Positions 10,647 to 21,646 are shown, numbered from the stretch's first letter. The stretch is DNA of 64,000 nucleotides from Micropterix aruncella (GCA_944548615.1 OX155967.1:6620049-6684048), one strand, 5' to 3'. The notes: a model not told the origin generated them from the letters alone. Made by a program: numbers and translations.

Positions 10647-11554
10647 CCCTTAACCACCTAGCCTACGTCTCCCAGACCCTGACGAAATTTTAGGCGTGAA
10701 TATTATTGCGTCCGAGCTTCGTATAAACGTATTCGTTCTTGTACCTTTTCCCCGCGCTTCTCAGTGCCGCGCAACCGCTAGTCGCAGTCGGGCGTGAGCA
10801 CGTTTGTCCCTGGTAAGTAAAAAACTGTTGCCGGGGTTCTAAGAGACCTCTGGTAGCGGTTAAGTGACTTTTTAGCATTCGTGTATTTTTTATTGTTTTT
10901 TGTTGATTGTTTGTTGGCTTTAAATGACGAGGACATCCAGCGATGGTTGGAACAATATCTGTCAGACGACGAAAATATACCAAACGATGAATGCAGCGAT
11001 GTTGAGGCTGATGTAGGAATAGAGCACAAGTTAGAAGAAAATTGCGAGAGAAAATAACGAAAATGCTCCTCTCAAAATTGATTTATCTTCGACTTTACCT
11101 GATGAGCAAGAATTATCATCTGAAGATGATAAGCCTCTATCTCAACTGCGATCGACACCCGTTTCTAGTAAAGTTTAGGTTTTGCAATTCCGTTTAAGTG
11201 TTGTTTTTATTGATATTGTTTTATGGTTTTCAATTACTGAATATTTAAAAAAAGAACTAAGAGGTACCTACTTTATGTGATTATTATATTGGATCTCATT
11301 TTCCAAATATGTTAGTTCATAACTATAAAATAGGAAATATTGATTACTTAATTAAGATTTAAAACAAAGATGTTGATTTTCCTGTGCCGTTCTTATTCTA
11401 ATAAATAAGTTAATATATTCCTAAACTGATTTTTAATTAAAAACGAAAACGTACCTCACAAAAATTTTCTCAAGTATGAATAATTTTGTTCCGGGGTCTC
11501 ACAGTCGTATGTTAGGTGGTAGTGTGACAATAACAGGTGATAGGTAGTTAAGGG
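10647..11554 (+). mobile_element. piggyBac relic with TTAA duplications
   Basis: TTAA lies at 10643-10646 and 11555-11558. The termini are CCCTTAACCACCTAGCC (left) and CCCTTAACTACCTATCACC (right, reverse complement). The right end also has an internal copy ACCACCTAACATACG that matches the left ACCACCTAGCCTACG, followed on both sides by a GAGACCCC-like block, so the inverted repeats are bipartite. The interior keeps only the start of a transposase frame (10914-11178). 908 bp, internally deleted and not autonomous. Confidence 0.8.
10914..11178 (+). pseudogene. piggyBac transposase N-terminus (broken)
   Basis: An acidic N-terminal region: DEDIQRWLEQYLSDDENIP, then, after a frame slip near 11052, DLSSTLPDEQELSSEDDKPL, SQLR and a stop at 11176. 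Acidic repeats before a PLSxLR motif are typical of piggyBac transposases; the DDD catalytic core is absent. The likely original ATG at 10914 is now TTG. Family assignment rests on the TTAA-flanked ends as well as on the protein. Confidence 0.6.
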
Positions 11555-11559
11555 TTAAA

Positions 11560-11960
11560 CCCGCGAGAAACGTAATACGGCCCACTGAGGCTTTAGCACT
11601 CATACGAGTACTGTTTTCTCTTGTGAAAAAAAATCGACTACATACTATGCGAAAGTGCGTGAAATCAGTTTGGCAACGCCAGCAGCTACGGTAGTACACA
11701 CAGTACGTACGGAAAGTACTGAACACGCTGTTCCGCAGTCGCAGTCAACCACTTTAGTAGCCGGCCGGCCGCCCTCTGTGACGGGCGCTACCGTGTGCAG
11801 CGCGCTTTATCTTGAAAGTGCGCATTTTTCAAATAAAAAATATCTGACACGTCCTTATCGATTGCACCCGCGCAAATGTGCCTCCGGTATTGTTTTTAGT
11901 GAATGAAAAAGTGTCTTTTTCGAAGAGTTTTACAGTGTTGTTGTGGTGTTTTTTAATGTG
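11560..11960 (+). promoter_or_regulatory. CpG-rich block, possible promoter or 5' exon
   Basis: GC- and CG-rich between AT-rich flanks, with GCCGGCCGGCCGCCC near 11760 and a T-rich, GTG-rich stretch near 11920-11950. No family is recognised in the short frames on either strand. It could be a promoter with a non-coding first exon; there is no TATA box at a clear spacing. Low certainty. Confidence 0.25.
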
Positions 11961-12119
11961 GTTAGTTCCAAATAGGTATGCTGATCGTTGTATATAGGGG
12001 ATGCAGGCAGTCCGCCTTATCCATTAATTACACCGCCGAATATTGCATCGGTGACAATACAATACTGACCTCGTCCTGAAGTCGAGATTTAGGGAAATTG
12101 CTTGACAATAAATTTCATG

Positions 12120-12800
12120 GTATGTATGCATTTTAGGAACCTATCCTAAATGGAAGATGTTTTATTGTCACCTCTCACTATATTCACAGCGCTGAGTGAG
12201 AGATCGTGATCACTAAACTGCAATAATCTCTCTTTAGCCTCAATAAGTAAGTGAGATATAGGCATTTAAAGAAGCGTTAAACGCCTACATTTCGGTATTA
12301 TTTTTTGGTATTATTGCTGTATAGGAACCTCTTCTAGATTGTTGATTTTTTAACGTCACCCGACTATATTCACCACGCTGATTCCGAATCTGCAATAATA
12401 TTTATTCGGTCTCAATAAATAAGCGAGATATATGTAGACATTCAAAAAAGCTCCAAACCCATACATTTCGGTAGGTTAAGTTTTTTTTATTGTAAATAAT
12501 ATATAAACAACAATTTGGCGGTAGGTTAGATTAGTTTTTTTAAACAACCTTAAAAACTGAGTTTAAAAAACCTTTTTTTTTAATGTAAATTTGGTATTAA
12601 AATTTTACGCGTCCGTACCTTTTTTCTTTCACATTTAGCATTACAATGATCGAATCTAGTAGTATTTCTTTATTTTTTCGATTTCTGAGAAAGGTTCCCA
12701 TACTGCTATAATTCTATAATCTTTATTCGGTCTCAATAAATAAGCGAGATAAAGACATTCAAAAAAGCGTCAAACCCATACATTTCGGTGTTACTGCACG
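12120..12800 (+). repeat. Three tandem-like copies of a dispersed repeat
   Basis: Units near 12120-12300, 12310-12480 and 12690-12795 share ATAGGAACCTCTTCTAG-type, CTCAATAAATAAGCGAGATA, GACATTCAAAAAAGC and CCATACATTTCGGT blocks. A fourth partial unit is at 2505-2610. Repeat class unknown; no coding seen. Confidence 0.55.
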
Positions 12801-13383
12801 CATACTAACATATATTCCGTTTTTTTTAAACAATTTATAAACATTAACGTATTTGGGCACCCACTTTTACTGATTATATAAAACTGAGTGTACTGATTAT
12901 ATAAAAGTGTATTTAGACAATCCTGTTTTGTGGCACATTTGAGTACTTCACCGAAGTGCATTTATATCGCTCATCAATCGGAACACTAAAATTCACAGTA
13001 GGCGGTGTCGGCTATCATCCTCCTTAAAGTGATAAAATCGGTGCTAAAATCCCGCGTTATCACGAGTGCTTTAACTTTGAAGAAGATAGACCAAGTATTT
13101 ATGATGTATAAAGTTCCAGATGAAAATATTCTTCTTCTTCCGTAATTTCCTATCCCGCCATATCTAGAGTGCTTTAATATATACCTATATATTATATACC
13201 TTATAATATATACCTTATCTAGAGTGCTTTAATAAGTGCTCATGATACAAAAGGGGGTTTGGAGGGTGGTGTTTTCAGGGGAAGGTTTAGGGGGTGGGGG
13301 GGGGGAGTTCTGCTTGCCGGATTTTTTTTGGGCTGACACAACCGATTTTAAAATATTATAATGAGAAATATGTATATTACATT
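12801..13383. other. No supported gene
   Basis: AT-rich, with a short local duplication of TATACCTTATCTAGAGTGCT near 13135-13225 and a G-run block at 13253-13312. No frame or inverted repeat of note. Confidence 0.3.
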
Positions 13384-13640
13384 ATAAACATATTTATTTA
13401 GTTATTTATTTAATTTAACAATTCATTTACAAGTGCACAAGTATCACTAATAATCATATCAATAAAAAAATATATATAATTAAAATTAAAATTAAACACG
13501 GCCGATATGAGCATTAGCATTTAAGTACTGCTGCTGCCCAACTAAGTGCCAGGACTTGTTCCAGGGCAGCTAGCTCTCTAGTTTTTATATCACATATATT
13601 CGGCAATGAATAAAAAAAAAATAAAAAGGAAAAGAAATAT
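13384..13640 (-). mobile_element. LINE 3' UTR fragment
   Basis: On the minus strand the sequence runs into an AAT/AAAT tail at the left edge and contains CTGCCCTGGAACAAGTCC followed by CACTTAGTTGGGCAGC at 13533-13570, a member of the LINE 3' UTR hairpin motif group. No coding remains. Confidence 0.4.
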
Positions 13641-13717
13641 ATAATTCCCGTCACCATTACAAATTATAACTAATAATCACTAACTAATGATCACAATAGG
13701 AAATAAAACACTTATTA

Positions 13718-14190
13718 TCCTACTAATATTATAAACGCGAAAGTTTGTATGTATCTATGGATGTTTGTTACTCTTTCACGCAAAAACTACTGAATGGATT
13801 TTGATGAAACTTTACAATAATATAGCTTACACATCAGAATAACACTAAGGCTGTAATTTATAAAGATATAGTGTGAATTATCTAAAATATAACGATAACT
13901 GTCAAGTAAGTAGGAAAAAAATCTAAGAAATTGACATTCGAAACTTAAATTCTATCCTACTATCCTACTAATCCTACTAATATTATAAACGCAAAAGTTT
14001 GTATGTATGTATGGATGTTTGTTACTCTTTCACGCACAAACTACTGAATGGACTTTGATGAAACTTTACAATAATATAGCTTACACATCAGAATAACACA
14101 TAGGCTATAATTTATAAAGATATATGGTTTTCTATCATCATTATCACAATTTTCCATCACCACGCGGGTGAAACCGCTGGGCGCAGCTAG
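13718..14190 (+). mobile_element. Non-autonomous Helitron with internal duplication
   Basis: Starts TCCTACTAATATTATAAACG after an A, ends GGGCGCAGCTAG before a T, with the hairpin CGCGGGTGAAACCGC near the 3' end. The 5' ~200 bp is repeated: a second TCCTACTAATATTATAAACG starts near 13976. No Rep/helicase coding. Confidence 0.85.
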
Positions 14191-15090
14191 TTACATATAT
14201 TTCTATTTGTATTACAGTGCCGTGCGCTTAAAGTACGATTCGCCTACCCCTGGCCTAGACGGCAGATTTATATCGATAACCAGAGGAAAAGAGTATAATA
14301 ATTAAATAAACGATTGAATAATCATATGAACGTCTGATACCACTCGGAATGACTTTCCCATAAAGTTTCACATTTGATCTTATGTGTATCAAATTCAAAA
14401 ATAATGATCTGAGTCGCGAAAATTGGCTTGCTCGCGGGTAGGCGGTAATTATCTGTGAAAAATATTGACGTCGATTATACACATACCTATATTTTTTTCT
14501 ATTTTATTACTATCTTACCTTATTATTAATATTATGTTATTATTTTATCAATGGTATTATTTAAGCAATTTATTTTATGTAATTAGTTAAATATATGTAT
14601 TGAATTTATAATGTGGCTTCTCTATCCCTTTTTCTATTTTCTTTATATTTTTGTCTAATTGTGATCTGCATAATATGACGTGCATTAGGTATAAAACGAT
14701 TTAAGTTCTCTGAAAAATAAAAATAAATAAAATTACACATTTAACCAATTGTTAGTAATGCCTACAAAATGATTGGTTTTCTAATTACTAAAAGATTACT
14801 ACCTACTACTAAGTTCTACTATTAAGCCAAATAATTAGTTTTTAAACGTATATTAAATATAGTGAGACAGCTGTATCCAAATGATTCTAGCTTAAAAAAA
14901 TTACCTTGTACCTACAAGAACAAAAGTATTTTGAAGTATAGCTAATACCTATAATCGTAATCCGACGCTTATCATGTGTATCTGGGGTCGGCGAACTGGG
15001 GTAAATAATCCCAAATGAGAGAGGAATACAAATTTTGGAGGTAATGAAGCTACGATTTTGTCTGCTCCAACATCGAAAATACCCCAATTT
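14191..15090. other. No supported gene
   Basis: About 900 bases of AT-rich sequence. Two short minus-strand frames (14255-14482, 14887-15087) are not recognisable and do not recur elsewhere in the window. Confidence 0.3.
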
Positions 15091-15094
15091 TGAC

Positions 15095-15396
15095 GTCGTT
15101 ATTTAATAATAATATTGTTTGTTTGTTTATACTCTTTATTGTGAAAACGTCACAATGGGCGGGTTTATCGTCATATGTCAATCTCTTACAACCAACCCTA
15201 CTATGACGTGTTATATGTGTGTGTGCGTGTATCATGTCTGTAAGTGTGTGTCTTGTTATTGCATTCGATTGACAGAATTGAATATGCAATTCCGTTAATT
15301 TGATCCCAACGGAAAATGGTGACCCAGCCGAGAATCGAACCCGGGACCTTACAATGTATGATCAGGCGACCTAACCACTATGCCACCGGGTCGTGT
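15095..15396 (-). mobile_element. tRNA-derived SINE
   Basis: On the minus strand the head reads CCCGGTGGCATAGTGGTTAG (box A TGGCATAGTGG) and, about 30 bases on, GGTCCCGGGTTCGATTCTCG (box B GGTTCGATTC), the internal Pol III promoter of a tRNA-like head. A ~200 bp tRNA-unrelated body ends in ACAATAAAGAGTATAAAC and an AATATTATTATT tail near 15100. SINEs of this kind are moved by a partner LINE; the AATAAAGAGT end resembles LINE tails at 15650 and 57880. Confidence 0.8.
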
Positions 15397-15397
15397 A

Positions 15398-15640
15398 ATA
15401 TTAATAATAAACGCTTTATTCATACAAAAATGCAATCTTCAACAGTTAACCTATGTGTATATGCGAACATTGTTGCTGATGAGTTTACAATTGATAAGAT
15501 AATAGGAACAATACATAAAACATTTTTAAATCTTTATGTCCGCCAAATGTGCCACACCAAAATAATTGAAATGTTGTCATTTTTCGGCAAAGCATTCCAA
15601 AGACGAGCTCCATGCACGGTGAAATATAATGAGAAGTAGC
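15398..15640 (-). mobile_element. LINE 3' end
   Basis: On the minus strand the opening translates as FHRAWSSSLECFAEK, a degraded version of the (H)GARxWNxLP C-terminus, followed by a 3' UTR ending AATAAAGCGTTTATTATTAA. Its end abuts the SINE head, so one probably landed next to the other. Confidence 0.55.
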
Positions 15641-15647
15641 AGTAATA

Positions 15648-15762
15648 ATAATAATAATAATAATAATAAACTCTTTATTTGCACTTAAAGATCAGAACAC
15701 GAAAAGGCGAGCTTATGGCCACATAACAATATCTTACAACTAACCTAATCACAGTGCAAGTA
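15648..15762 (-). mobile_element. LINE 3' end with ATT tail
   Basis: The reverse complement reads GTTAGTTGTAAGATATTG ... AAGTGCAAATAAAGAGTTTA followed by ATT units. It is the same terminus, in the opposite orientation, as 57820-57901. 5'-truncated to about 115 bp and directly followed by a family R element. Confidence 0.65.
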
Positions 15763-16195
15763 GAGTTGTCGACTCAGGAAGTTTTAACGATCAGTCGTTC
15801 TATCTCCCTGGAGTGAGCGCAGAAGACTTAGGACAAAAACAGTCTACCGTCTAGCTCCGCCACAAACCCGTAAGAGGCCAACGCCTTAACCGCGAGATAG
15901 CCAGGAGTGTTACCCAGCGGGCTTACACTTACGCCCTTACTTCAAATTGCGACCAGATTACTCCAGTCTCTCGATTGGTTACGAGTTCGAGGTCGCTTGC
16001 GCGGTCCTCTCCCTTACGAAGCGGTGAAACGGTGTACACCGAATCTATCGCGGACCACGGCATCCTTTGCCCGGCTGTTCACCCAGGATCGGGTAGCCGA
16101 TGGTCGTTTCGAGAGCAGTCACCGTAAGGTCCGCAACCACCCCCGCTCTATAGGAAACAGTACTGCTTCCAGACTCTCCCGACTGTTAGTCAGAG
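15762..16195 (+). mobile_element. Family R element A1 (5' two thirds)
   Basis: Starts CAAGTAGAGTTGTCGACTCA (the ACAACGGGC arm is deleted here) and follows the family R consensus up to CGACTGTTAGTCAGAGT, where an antisense R element begins. The 3' third is missing. No protein function is assignable; frames on both strands are open because the repeat is GC-rich. Confidence 0.8.
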
Positions 16196-16415
16196 TTAAC
16201 GGGCCCATGATGAGTTGGCCACGATAACCCATGTGTTCAGGGTCGGTCACACTCACGGGTCAACACCCATCCGACGGCCTCCACGCACGGGGTGCGAACC
16301 TGGGTAGGACACTGGGTCAACCAGTCTCCCCTAGGAATCAAACCTCTGGCGCTCCTGGACGGTCTGCGCACCGTGCGGCGCAAGCCAATCGATTGTGCAC
16401 TCCGACTAACAACTT
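16196..16415 (-). mobile_element. Family R element A2 (3' third, antisense to A1)
   Basis: Begins TAACGGGCCCATGATGAGTT, the reverse complement of a family R 3' end, and ends CACTCCGACTAAC, where the orientation flips again. It joins A1 exactly at the position where G2 enters G1 at 48044-48056. Confidence 0.8.
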
Positions 16416-16562
16416 GCGGTGTCAACTACAACGGGCGAGCCCGTCACCACAGGACGTTTTAACGATTAGTCGTTCTATCGACCTGCAGTGAGCGTAGAAG
16501 ACTTTGGACAAAACAATCCAACGTCCAGCTACGCCACAACCCGTAAGAGACCAACTCCTTAC
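16416..16562 (+). mobile_element. Family R element A3 (5' 147 bases)
   Basis: Starts AACTTGCGGTGTCAACTACA, the 5' end of the second R subfamily (as in C and G2), and stops at GACCAACTCCTTACC. It is followed by a perfect 11-bp stem, CTAACTCAAAT / ATTTGAGTTAG with a GAAT loop (16563-16588). It is either a separate insertion into A2 or a 5' inversion produced when A2 inserted. Confidence 0.75.
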
Positions 16563-16591
16563 CTAACTCAAATGAATATTTGAGTTAGCTG

Positions 16592-16690
16592 TAGTAGTCT
16601 CGATATTTTTTCTCGTATACATGATATGATGTTTTGGTATACATATATGCGGCGTACAAAGTCATGATACCAGATTCGATATGGTGGAAT
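16592..16690 (-). pseudogene. LINE fragment
   Basis: The minus-strand translation includes MYTRKNIETT, matching MYARKNINTTL of the LINE at 58820-59160 (minus). A short coding relic only. Confidence 0.45.
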
Positions 16691-16770
16691 AAAGAACCGG
16701 AAAACATACATAGATAAACCCTGAACACATTACACTCATTTTTTGTTAGGCAGTCGTGTAAAAAGAGTAG
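16686..16770. repeat. Dispersed repeat (GTGGAATAAA / GGCAGTCGTGTAAAAA)
   Basis: Contains GGTGGAATAAAG, AAAACATACATA, AACCCTGAACACATTACACT and GGCAGTCGTGTAAAAA in order. Relatives are at 21395-21480 and 36322-36412 (both inverted) and 24590-24690. Class unknown. Confidence 0.55.
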
Positions 16771-17085
16771 TGGGTGCGGTCAAGCCTGAGTTTAAAGATT
16801 GCCTCTGATGTGGTCGGTTGCAAATCACTTTTTGAAATTGTCGTTCAGACAGCCGGGCGCTCTTCGTAATCGTATATTATACTATGTCAGAACGAGCGCG
16901 TTGCGGTTTCGAAGCAGCTGCTGCTCCGATATTGAGTTGGACATTTTACTGCCGTTGAGACTTGCAAAGGGTGCCTGTCTGTGTAGTGTAGGACGCGATG
17001 CATTTATTTTATCTATACTGTGCGAAGAACGTTTCAGATGTGTTACATCAATAACCTCTCCAGCATAGTCTTTGCTTTTGACAAG
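16771..17085. other. No supported gene
   Basis: Two overlapping 89-93 codon frames on opposite strands have no recognisable family. The region may belong to the MITE relative that follows. Confidence 0.25.
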
Positions 17086-17245
17086 ATTTTTATTTTTCCA
17101 CAATTTTTCACATTTTCCACAAATTTGTTTGATTACGTAATCTTGGGGGGGGGGGGCGGTCACTGATTACATATGTTGACATGGGGGGGGGGGGGGGGAT
17201 CTAAAATCCAAAAACGTGTTTACGTAACAGTCTGTTCGTAAATTT
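17086..17245. mobile_element. Fragment related to the C-run MITE
   Basis: Inverted relative to 7173-7300: GATTACGTAATCTTGGGGGG, CACTGATTACATATGTTGAC, a G-run, then AAATCCAAAAACGTG correspond block by block. Both G-runs exceed ten bases. Confidence 0.55.
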
Positions 17246-17938
17246 TGAAATAACGTCCGTCAGACAGCGTGGCTTTAATATGGGGTCATTGATTCATATC
17301 AATCGCCAGTCTCGTCACGTCAGCTAATTGTATACTCAGTATACTGGCTTTCGCGAAATCAATTACTATAATACATTCGAACGGACGAATCAAATTATTG
17401 ACGCGTCACTCAGAAATGCATACGTCTGTATTTAATTAAGTAGGTCGATTGTAATTGCATCGATTGTCCAAATTTTGTGCTGTTGTTACTACTAAGTCAG
17501 TGACCTGATTGTCGAATTACAAAAACCATGCAGAGTAATCGGTTAGTGACGCATAAGGCCGTGTTCACACTACCACAAGCGCGAGTGGTCGGTAGTGTTC
17601 AGTTTTTATAAATAAAATACAAACGAAGCTGCCATGGAATTCACCGGGCCCATCATATACTATTATTACACTTCTGGAGGTGAACGGTGGATTCCGGACT
17701 AACGACCTGCTGTGGTAGGTTTAGGACAACTGTCTTGCCACATGTGAGCGTTCACCTCACCACCCATCACTCCCCCTTCGAAGCCATAGAATTTGGGATG
17801 CGTAAATCGCAGTTTTAGATATTTTTTTCTAGGAAGGATTATTTTCCTGAAGAGACCAAAATCTTTAAACACGTGAAACAGAAATTTGGCTGGTAGGCCA
17901 CGAGCACCAACTTCCACCGCGTGTAGGTGACAGTCAAG
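17246..17938. other. No supported gene
   Basis: Contains a 72-codon minus-strand frame (17699-17917) of no recognised family and nothing that recurs in the window. Confidence 0.3.
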
Positions 17939-17939
17939 C

Positions 17940-18416
17940 TGTTCCGGGTGACGGCATTTGCGAGTATAATCAGTGCGTGTTACCGGCTATGACGTATGCT
18001 TGTGAGACATGGACACTGACTGCTGGGATGATCCACGAGCTTAAGGTGGTGCAGCGTAACATGGAGCGAGTCATGCTCGGCATATCGTTGCGCGATCGAG
18101 TCCGAAACGAGCTCATCAGACAGCGCACGAAGGTGGTCGACGTGGGTCAAAGAGTGGCCAAGCTGAAATGGGCTTGAGCCGGCCACGTGGCTCGACGACA
18201 CGACGAACGGTGGAGCAAGCGCGTTTTGGAGTGGAGACCCCGGCTAGGCAGAAGAAGTGTGGGCAGACCACCGGCCCGATGGTCCGACGACATCAAGGAG
18301 ACAGCTGGACCTGTCTGGATGAGAGAAACGGACAACCGATCCGGATGGAGAGTGATTGGAGAGGCGTATGCCCAACGGTGGGCGAATGCGCGCTGATGAA
18401 GAAGAAGAAGAAGAAT
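17940..18416 (+). pseudogene. RTE-type LINE, reverse-transcriptase C-terminus
   Basis: Translation gives CVLPAMTYACETWTLT, then ERVMLGISLRDRVRNELIR, AKLKWA, a TGA at 18175 where related elements have TGG, then AGHVARR, VLEWRPR and GRPPARWSDDIK, ending near 18396. This order (TYxCETW, RAMLGxSLRDR, WAGHxARR, GRPPxRW) is characteristic of the RTE clade in Lepidoptera. The tail is (GAA)n at 18399-18415. 5'-truncated, with one premature stop in a well conserved tryptophan. Confidence 0.85.
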
Positions 18417-18631
18417 CCTACTTTACTATTGTGATCATAAGAATCATCATACATATTAAGCACACCATGAGGTTACACGAGTAACAGCAAACAGACCGCA
18501 CTTATTCCAAAAAGAAGAACAGGTTTTGCACAAAAATACTTTTATTACATTGCTCCTCGGCTATTCAATAAAATGAATAGTGTTTGTTCTGCAGGACTGC
18601 AATCTAGGACTAGCACAGAGTAAAAGAAAAC

Positions 18632-18846
18632 CAAACAGTTACTTTTGACTATGGATTGACAAGCAACCGAGACACACATATTATATACTAAAATACTACT
18701 CGATTTTTTAAATCTATGTTTATACATTCATACGTTATAGATAGATAATAAATATTACTAGATAGATTTAAAAATTCGTGCTCTATTTTAGTATATATGT
18801 GTGTCTCTGTTGCTCGTCGATCCATAGTCAAAAGTGACTTTGTTTG
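18632..18846. mobile_element. Foldback MITE with ~80-bp arms
   Basis: Left arm 18632-18718 and right arm about 18760-18846 are reverse complements over nearly their whole length: CAAACAGTTACTTTTGACTA with CAAACAAAGTCACTTTTGAC at the ends, then GAGACACACATA and ACTAAAATA blocks. The loop is only ~40 bases. No coding; superfamily unknown. Confidence 0.75.
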
Positions 18847-18857
18847 TATAAAATCGA

Positions 18858-19595
18858 AGACTATCGCGGTTGTTTGACATTATAAATAGGATAGAAACGA
18901 ATTTACCGAGTGAAATTTGTAGCACCCGATGTTTCGGTGGCGTTGCAGCCGCCGTTGTCGAGGGTAGACTGAAAGAGCTGTCGATCCGTTGTTTACTGAA
19001 TACTTATAACGGTGGTGGGGGGCCGGACTCGGAGCGCGCGAATTTCGAAAATCCGTCTTGCACACAACACTCACTGGATCCTGTCTTACGTCCTTGCGTT
19101 CGGCGGCGGGAACATTTTAAGAAGAGGGTCAACGTAGGGGGGTTAGGGGCCACGTAGGAACATTTTTAAAAGAGGGTTTCAGTGGAGACGACGGTTACAA
19201 ACTCTCTTCTATGGTGCGCAATGTCCGCCAGTAGTGTAAATGGTTTGTCTTTCTTTGAGAACGAAAATGGTCAGCAATCAATGTAAATTCCGAACGATAC
19301 AGGCACATGATCAACACGTTTTTTGCTCCTAATGTGGAAAGAGATCCCCGATATACCAGAAACACGTGGTTTTAACATAATGGGGCCACTGCCCATACTG
19401 TCAGGGATTAAATGCCGACTGTGCAAGTACATTTCCCCCAAAAAGTAATATCGGGGTTTGGAGACATACGCTGGCCGCCAAGATCACCCGACCTCACTCC
19501 GTGTATTTTTATTCTGTAGGGTTATTTAAAATCTAAAGTTTATTCCAACAAACCTCGAACAACTAAAGCCCTGAAAGAAAATATACGACCGCACC
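18858..19595 (+). mobile_element. Mariner-derived composite repeat, copy 1
   Basis: Near-duplicate of 60860-61620. The first ~300 bases (AAATCGAAGACTATCGCGGT ... GCGTTCGGCGGCGGGAACAT) are non-coding and GC-rich; the rest is a broken mariner-like DDE transposase C-terminus. Readable blocks: LSFFENENG; WF*HNGATAHTV around the second catalytic residue; GFGDIRWPPRSPDLTP; GYLKSKVYSNKPRT. Multiple stops. The copy is cut at 19595 by a second partial copy of the head. Confidence 0.75.
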
Positions 19596-19830
19596 GCACC
19601 GTTGTTCCGCGGGTAGGCCGCATACCGCTGCCGCCACTGAGTAGGTTATAACGGTGGTGGGGGGTCGGGCTCGGAGCGCGCGAATTGCGAAAAACCGTCT
19701 TGCCCACAACACTCACTGTATTCTGTCTTTGCGTTCGGCATTCGGCGGCGGGAACATTTTAAGAAGAGGGTTCCACGTAGAAGAGAGTTTGTAACCGTAG
19801 TCTCTATTGAATCCAGTCTCTAACCGAGAC
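19596..19830 (+). mobile_element. Second head segment of the mariner-derived repeat
   Basis: Begins CCGTTGTTCCGCGGGTAGGC and repeats the non-coding head (ATAACGGTGGTGGGGGG, GGAGCGCGCGAATT, CCGTCTTGC, CACTCACTG). The CCGCGGGTAGGCC stretch is also in 50820-50860 but missing from the heads at 18858 and 60860, so two head variants exist. Confidence 0.6.
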
Positions 19831-20064
19831 TCTATTGAATCTCTATGCCGTCGTCGTCTCGTCGTCGCCGGCGTCTCGGCCTTTGTTTGGTTTTTCTTTA
19901 CTTTGTGACGAGTCCTAGATTGCAATTCTGTAGAAAAAAACACCATCCATTTTGCCGAGGAGCCATGAAGGAAAAGTTTTTCTATGCAAAACCTTTTAAC
20001 CTTTTTGGGATTAAGTGCTGTCTGTCTGTTTGCTGTCACTCGTGTAACTTGATGAGATGTTTAA

Positions 20065-20788
20065 TCTATACTAATATTATAAAGAGGTAAAGTTTGTGAG
20101 GTTGTAGGAAGTAAGGTCTGCATCTACTGAACCGATTTTGAAAATTCCTTTATTAATAGAAAGCCACGTTATTTGTGAGTGTCATAGGGCTATATATTAA
20201 TCCGAAAAACGAAAAGACTTTTTCCTGGTAGTTGGATTTGCAAAGTAAGTCGGAGAAAAAGCGGTCGAATGAAAACGTTTCATACGAATGAGAGATATTG
20301 AGTTCTAGAGAAAAGTTGTAGAGCTTGGTAATGCCTACAAAAAAGTCAGCGACAGCATATGTCTAAATTTTATATTTAAGTAACAAAAAGTAGTTTTGTA
20401 TATTAAAAAAATTAAAGTAAATCGTTAGGTCAGGTCATATTATCAACAATTATGAATTCATATCAAAATAAGTAAATTTATCGTCTCAAGTGTTTAAAAC
20501 AAAAGACTTTTCCCGTTTGCTGCATATATGTAATTTCCCTTTTACTGCATAAATGGTTAAAGAGATAAGACACTCACAAATAAGACACTCACAAGAAGAC
20601 ACTCACAAATAACGGTAATATAGTCAAATTGACATGCAAATACATACATACATATGCAGTAAAAATATAACCCTTCTTTTGGCAGTCAGGAAATAAATCA
20701 TAGCGCTCAGTACCAACCGAGCCACACTCATAATTTCATCACAAGTAAAAAGTTTTATCACCCAACGAAGTGGGCACGGGTCAGCTAG
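20065..20788 (+). mobile_element. Non-autonomous Helitron, copy 1
   Basis: Starts TCTATACTAATATTATAAAG after an A, ends GGGCACGGGTCAGCTAG before a T. Near the 3' end CCCAACGAAGTGGG forms the expected hairpin. 724 bp, colinear with 37670-38392. No Rep/helicase coding, so it depends on an autonomous Helitron. Confidence 0.9.
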
Positions 20789-21390
20789 TATACATATGAT
20801 GCTTATGATCATAATAGTACAGTAGGATTACCTTAGCGTATATCTGACGACGGTCTAGCACTTTAGATCCCTTGTACAAGCTCGAGAAGGATACCGGAAG
20901 GGCTGTTTATGTCTGAATGTTTATCGTTGACATTTGCTTTCGATTCATTTCTGTTTACTCCGTCATCACCGCTAAAGCGGCAGTAAATGGCGTTTGTTGC
21001 TCAGTTGGCAGTGCTCTCTGTTATAAATAGTGGTCAATAAGAACATCCTGCGGACGGTGTGCGGTGAGAGCATGTCATATGTTAAGAGTATGGTTGGTTG
21101 GTACGAGCGGAAAGGCGAAGAGTGGGTCACCCACGCCATATTGACGCCTGTCGCGTCGCCGCGTCGTCTCGAGCTATTTTCGCGGAGACACTTGGAATGA
21201 CGCATCCCACTTCTCTTTCCGCCTCTTATTAAATTATTGCCAACAGTTCCAGTCCACGTCAATACTCCTTTTACTTTCTTGACACACATCTCAAAAAGCA
21301 GTTTTTCTAATAATAAACAGTTTAGCTATGAAAATTAAGAGAAATGGATCTAACCGCGTAAAATATTGAAATTGTAAACTTTTCTTTACA
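20789..21390. other. No supported gene
   Basis: The 105-codon minus-strand frame at 20972-21289 is not recognisable. The 21000-21200 region is moderately GC-rich. Nothing recurs elsewhere in the window. Confidence 0.3.
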
Positions 21391-21394
21391 TTTT

Positions 21395-21480
21395 TTTTTA
21401 CACGAATGCCCAACATAAAAGGAGTGTAATGTGTTCAGGGTTCATTTATGTATGTTTTCCGTTTAATTATTCCACCACAA
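21395..21480. repeat. Dispersed repeat, inverted copy
   Basis: Holds TTTTTTACACGAATGCCCAA, GAGTGTAATGTGTTCAGGGT, ATGTATGTTTTCCG and ATTCCACC, the reverse complement of the 16686-16770 repeat. Confidence 0.55.
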
Positions 21481-21646
21481 TATCTAAACGCTCAAACTGA
21501 TTTAGAAGTGTGTGGTATTGTGAAGGGGGGTATCCATTAGGTTCGCGCATCAATTCTGCTCCGCGCATCTGTAACTGCTCCAGTAGCGGATACGTTCGCG
21601 CTCCTGGAGCGTGCAACATTCATATCACCAAGACAGGACTGCGGCA

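Noticed and set aside
10800..10820. CCCTGGTAAGTAA as the donor of a host exon
   Set aside because: It lies within the piggyBac relic; if it is a splice site it belongs to the transposon.
15316..15396. Functional tRNA gene
   Set aside because: Box A and box B are present, but the segment continues into a ~200-bp body and tail typical of a SINE, and a cloverleaf is not complete.
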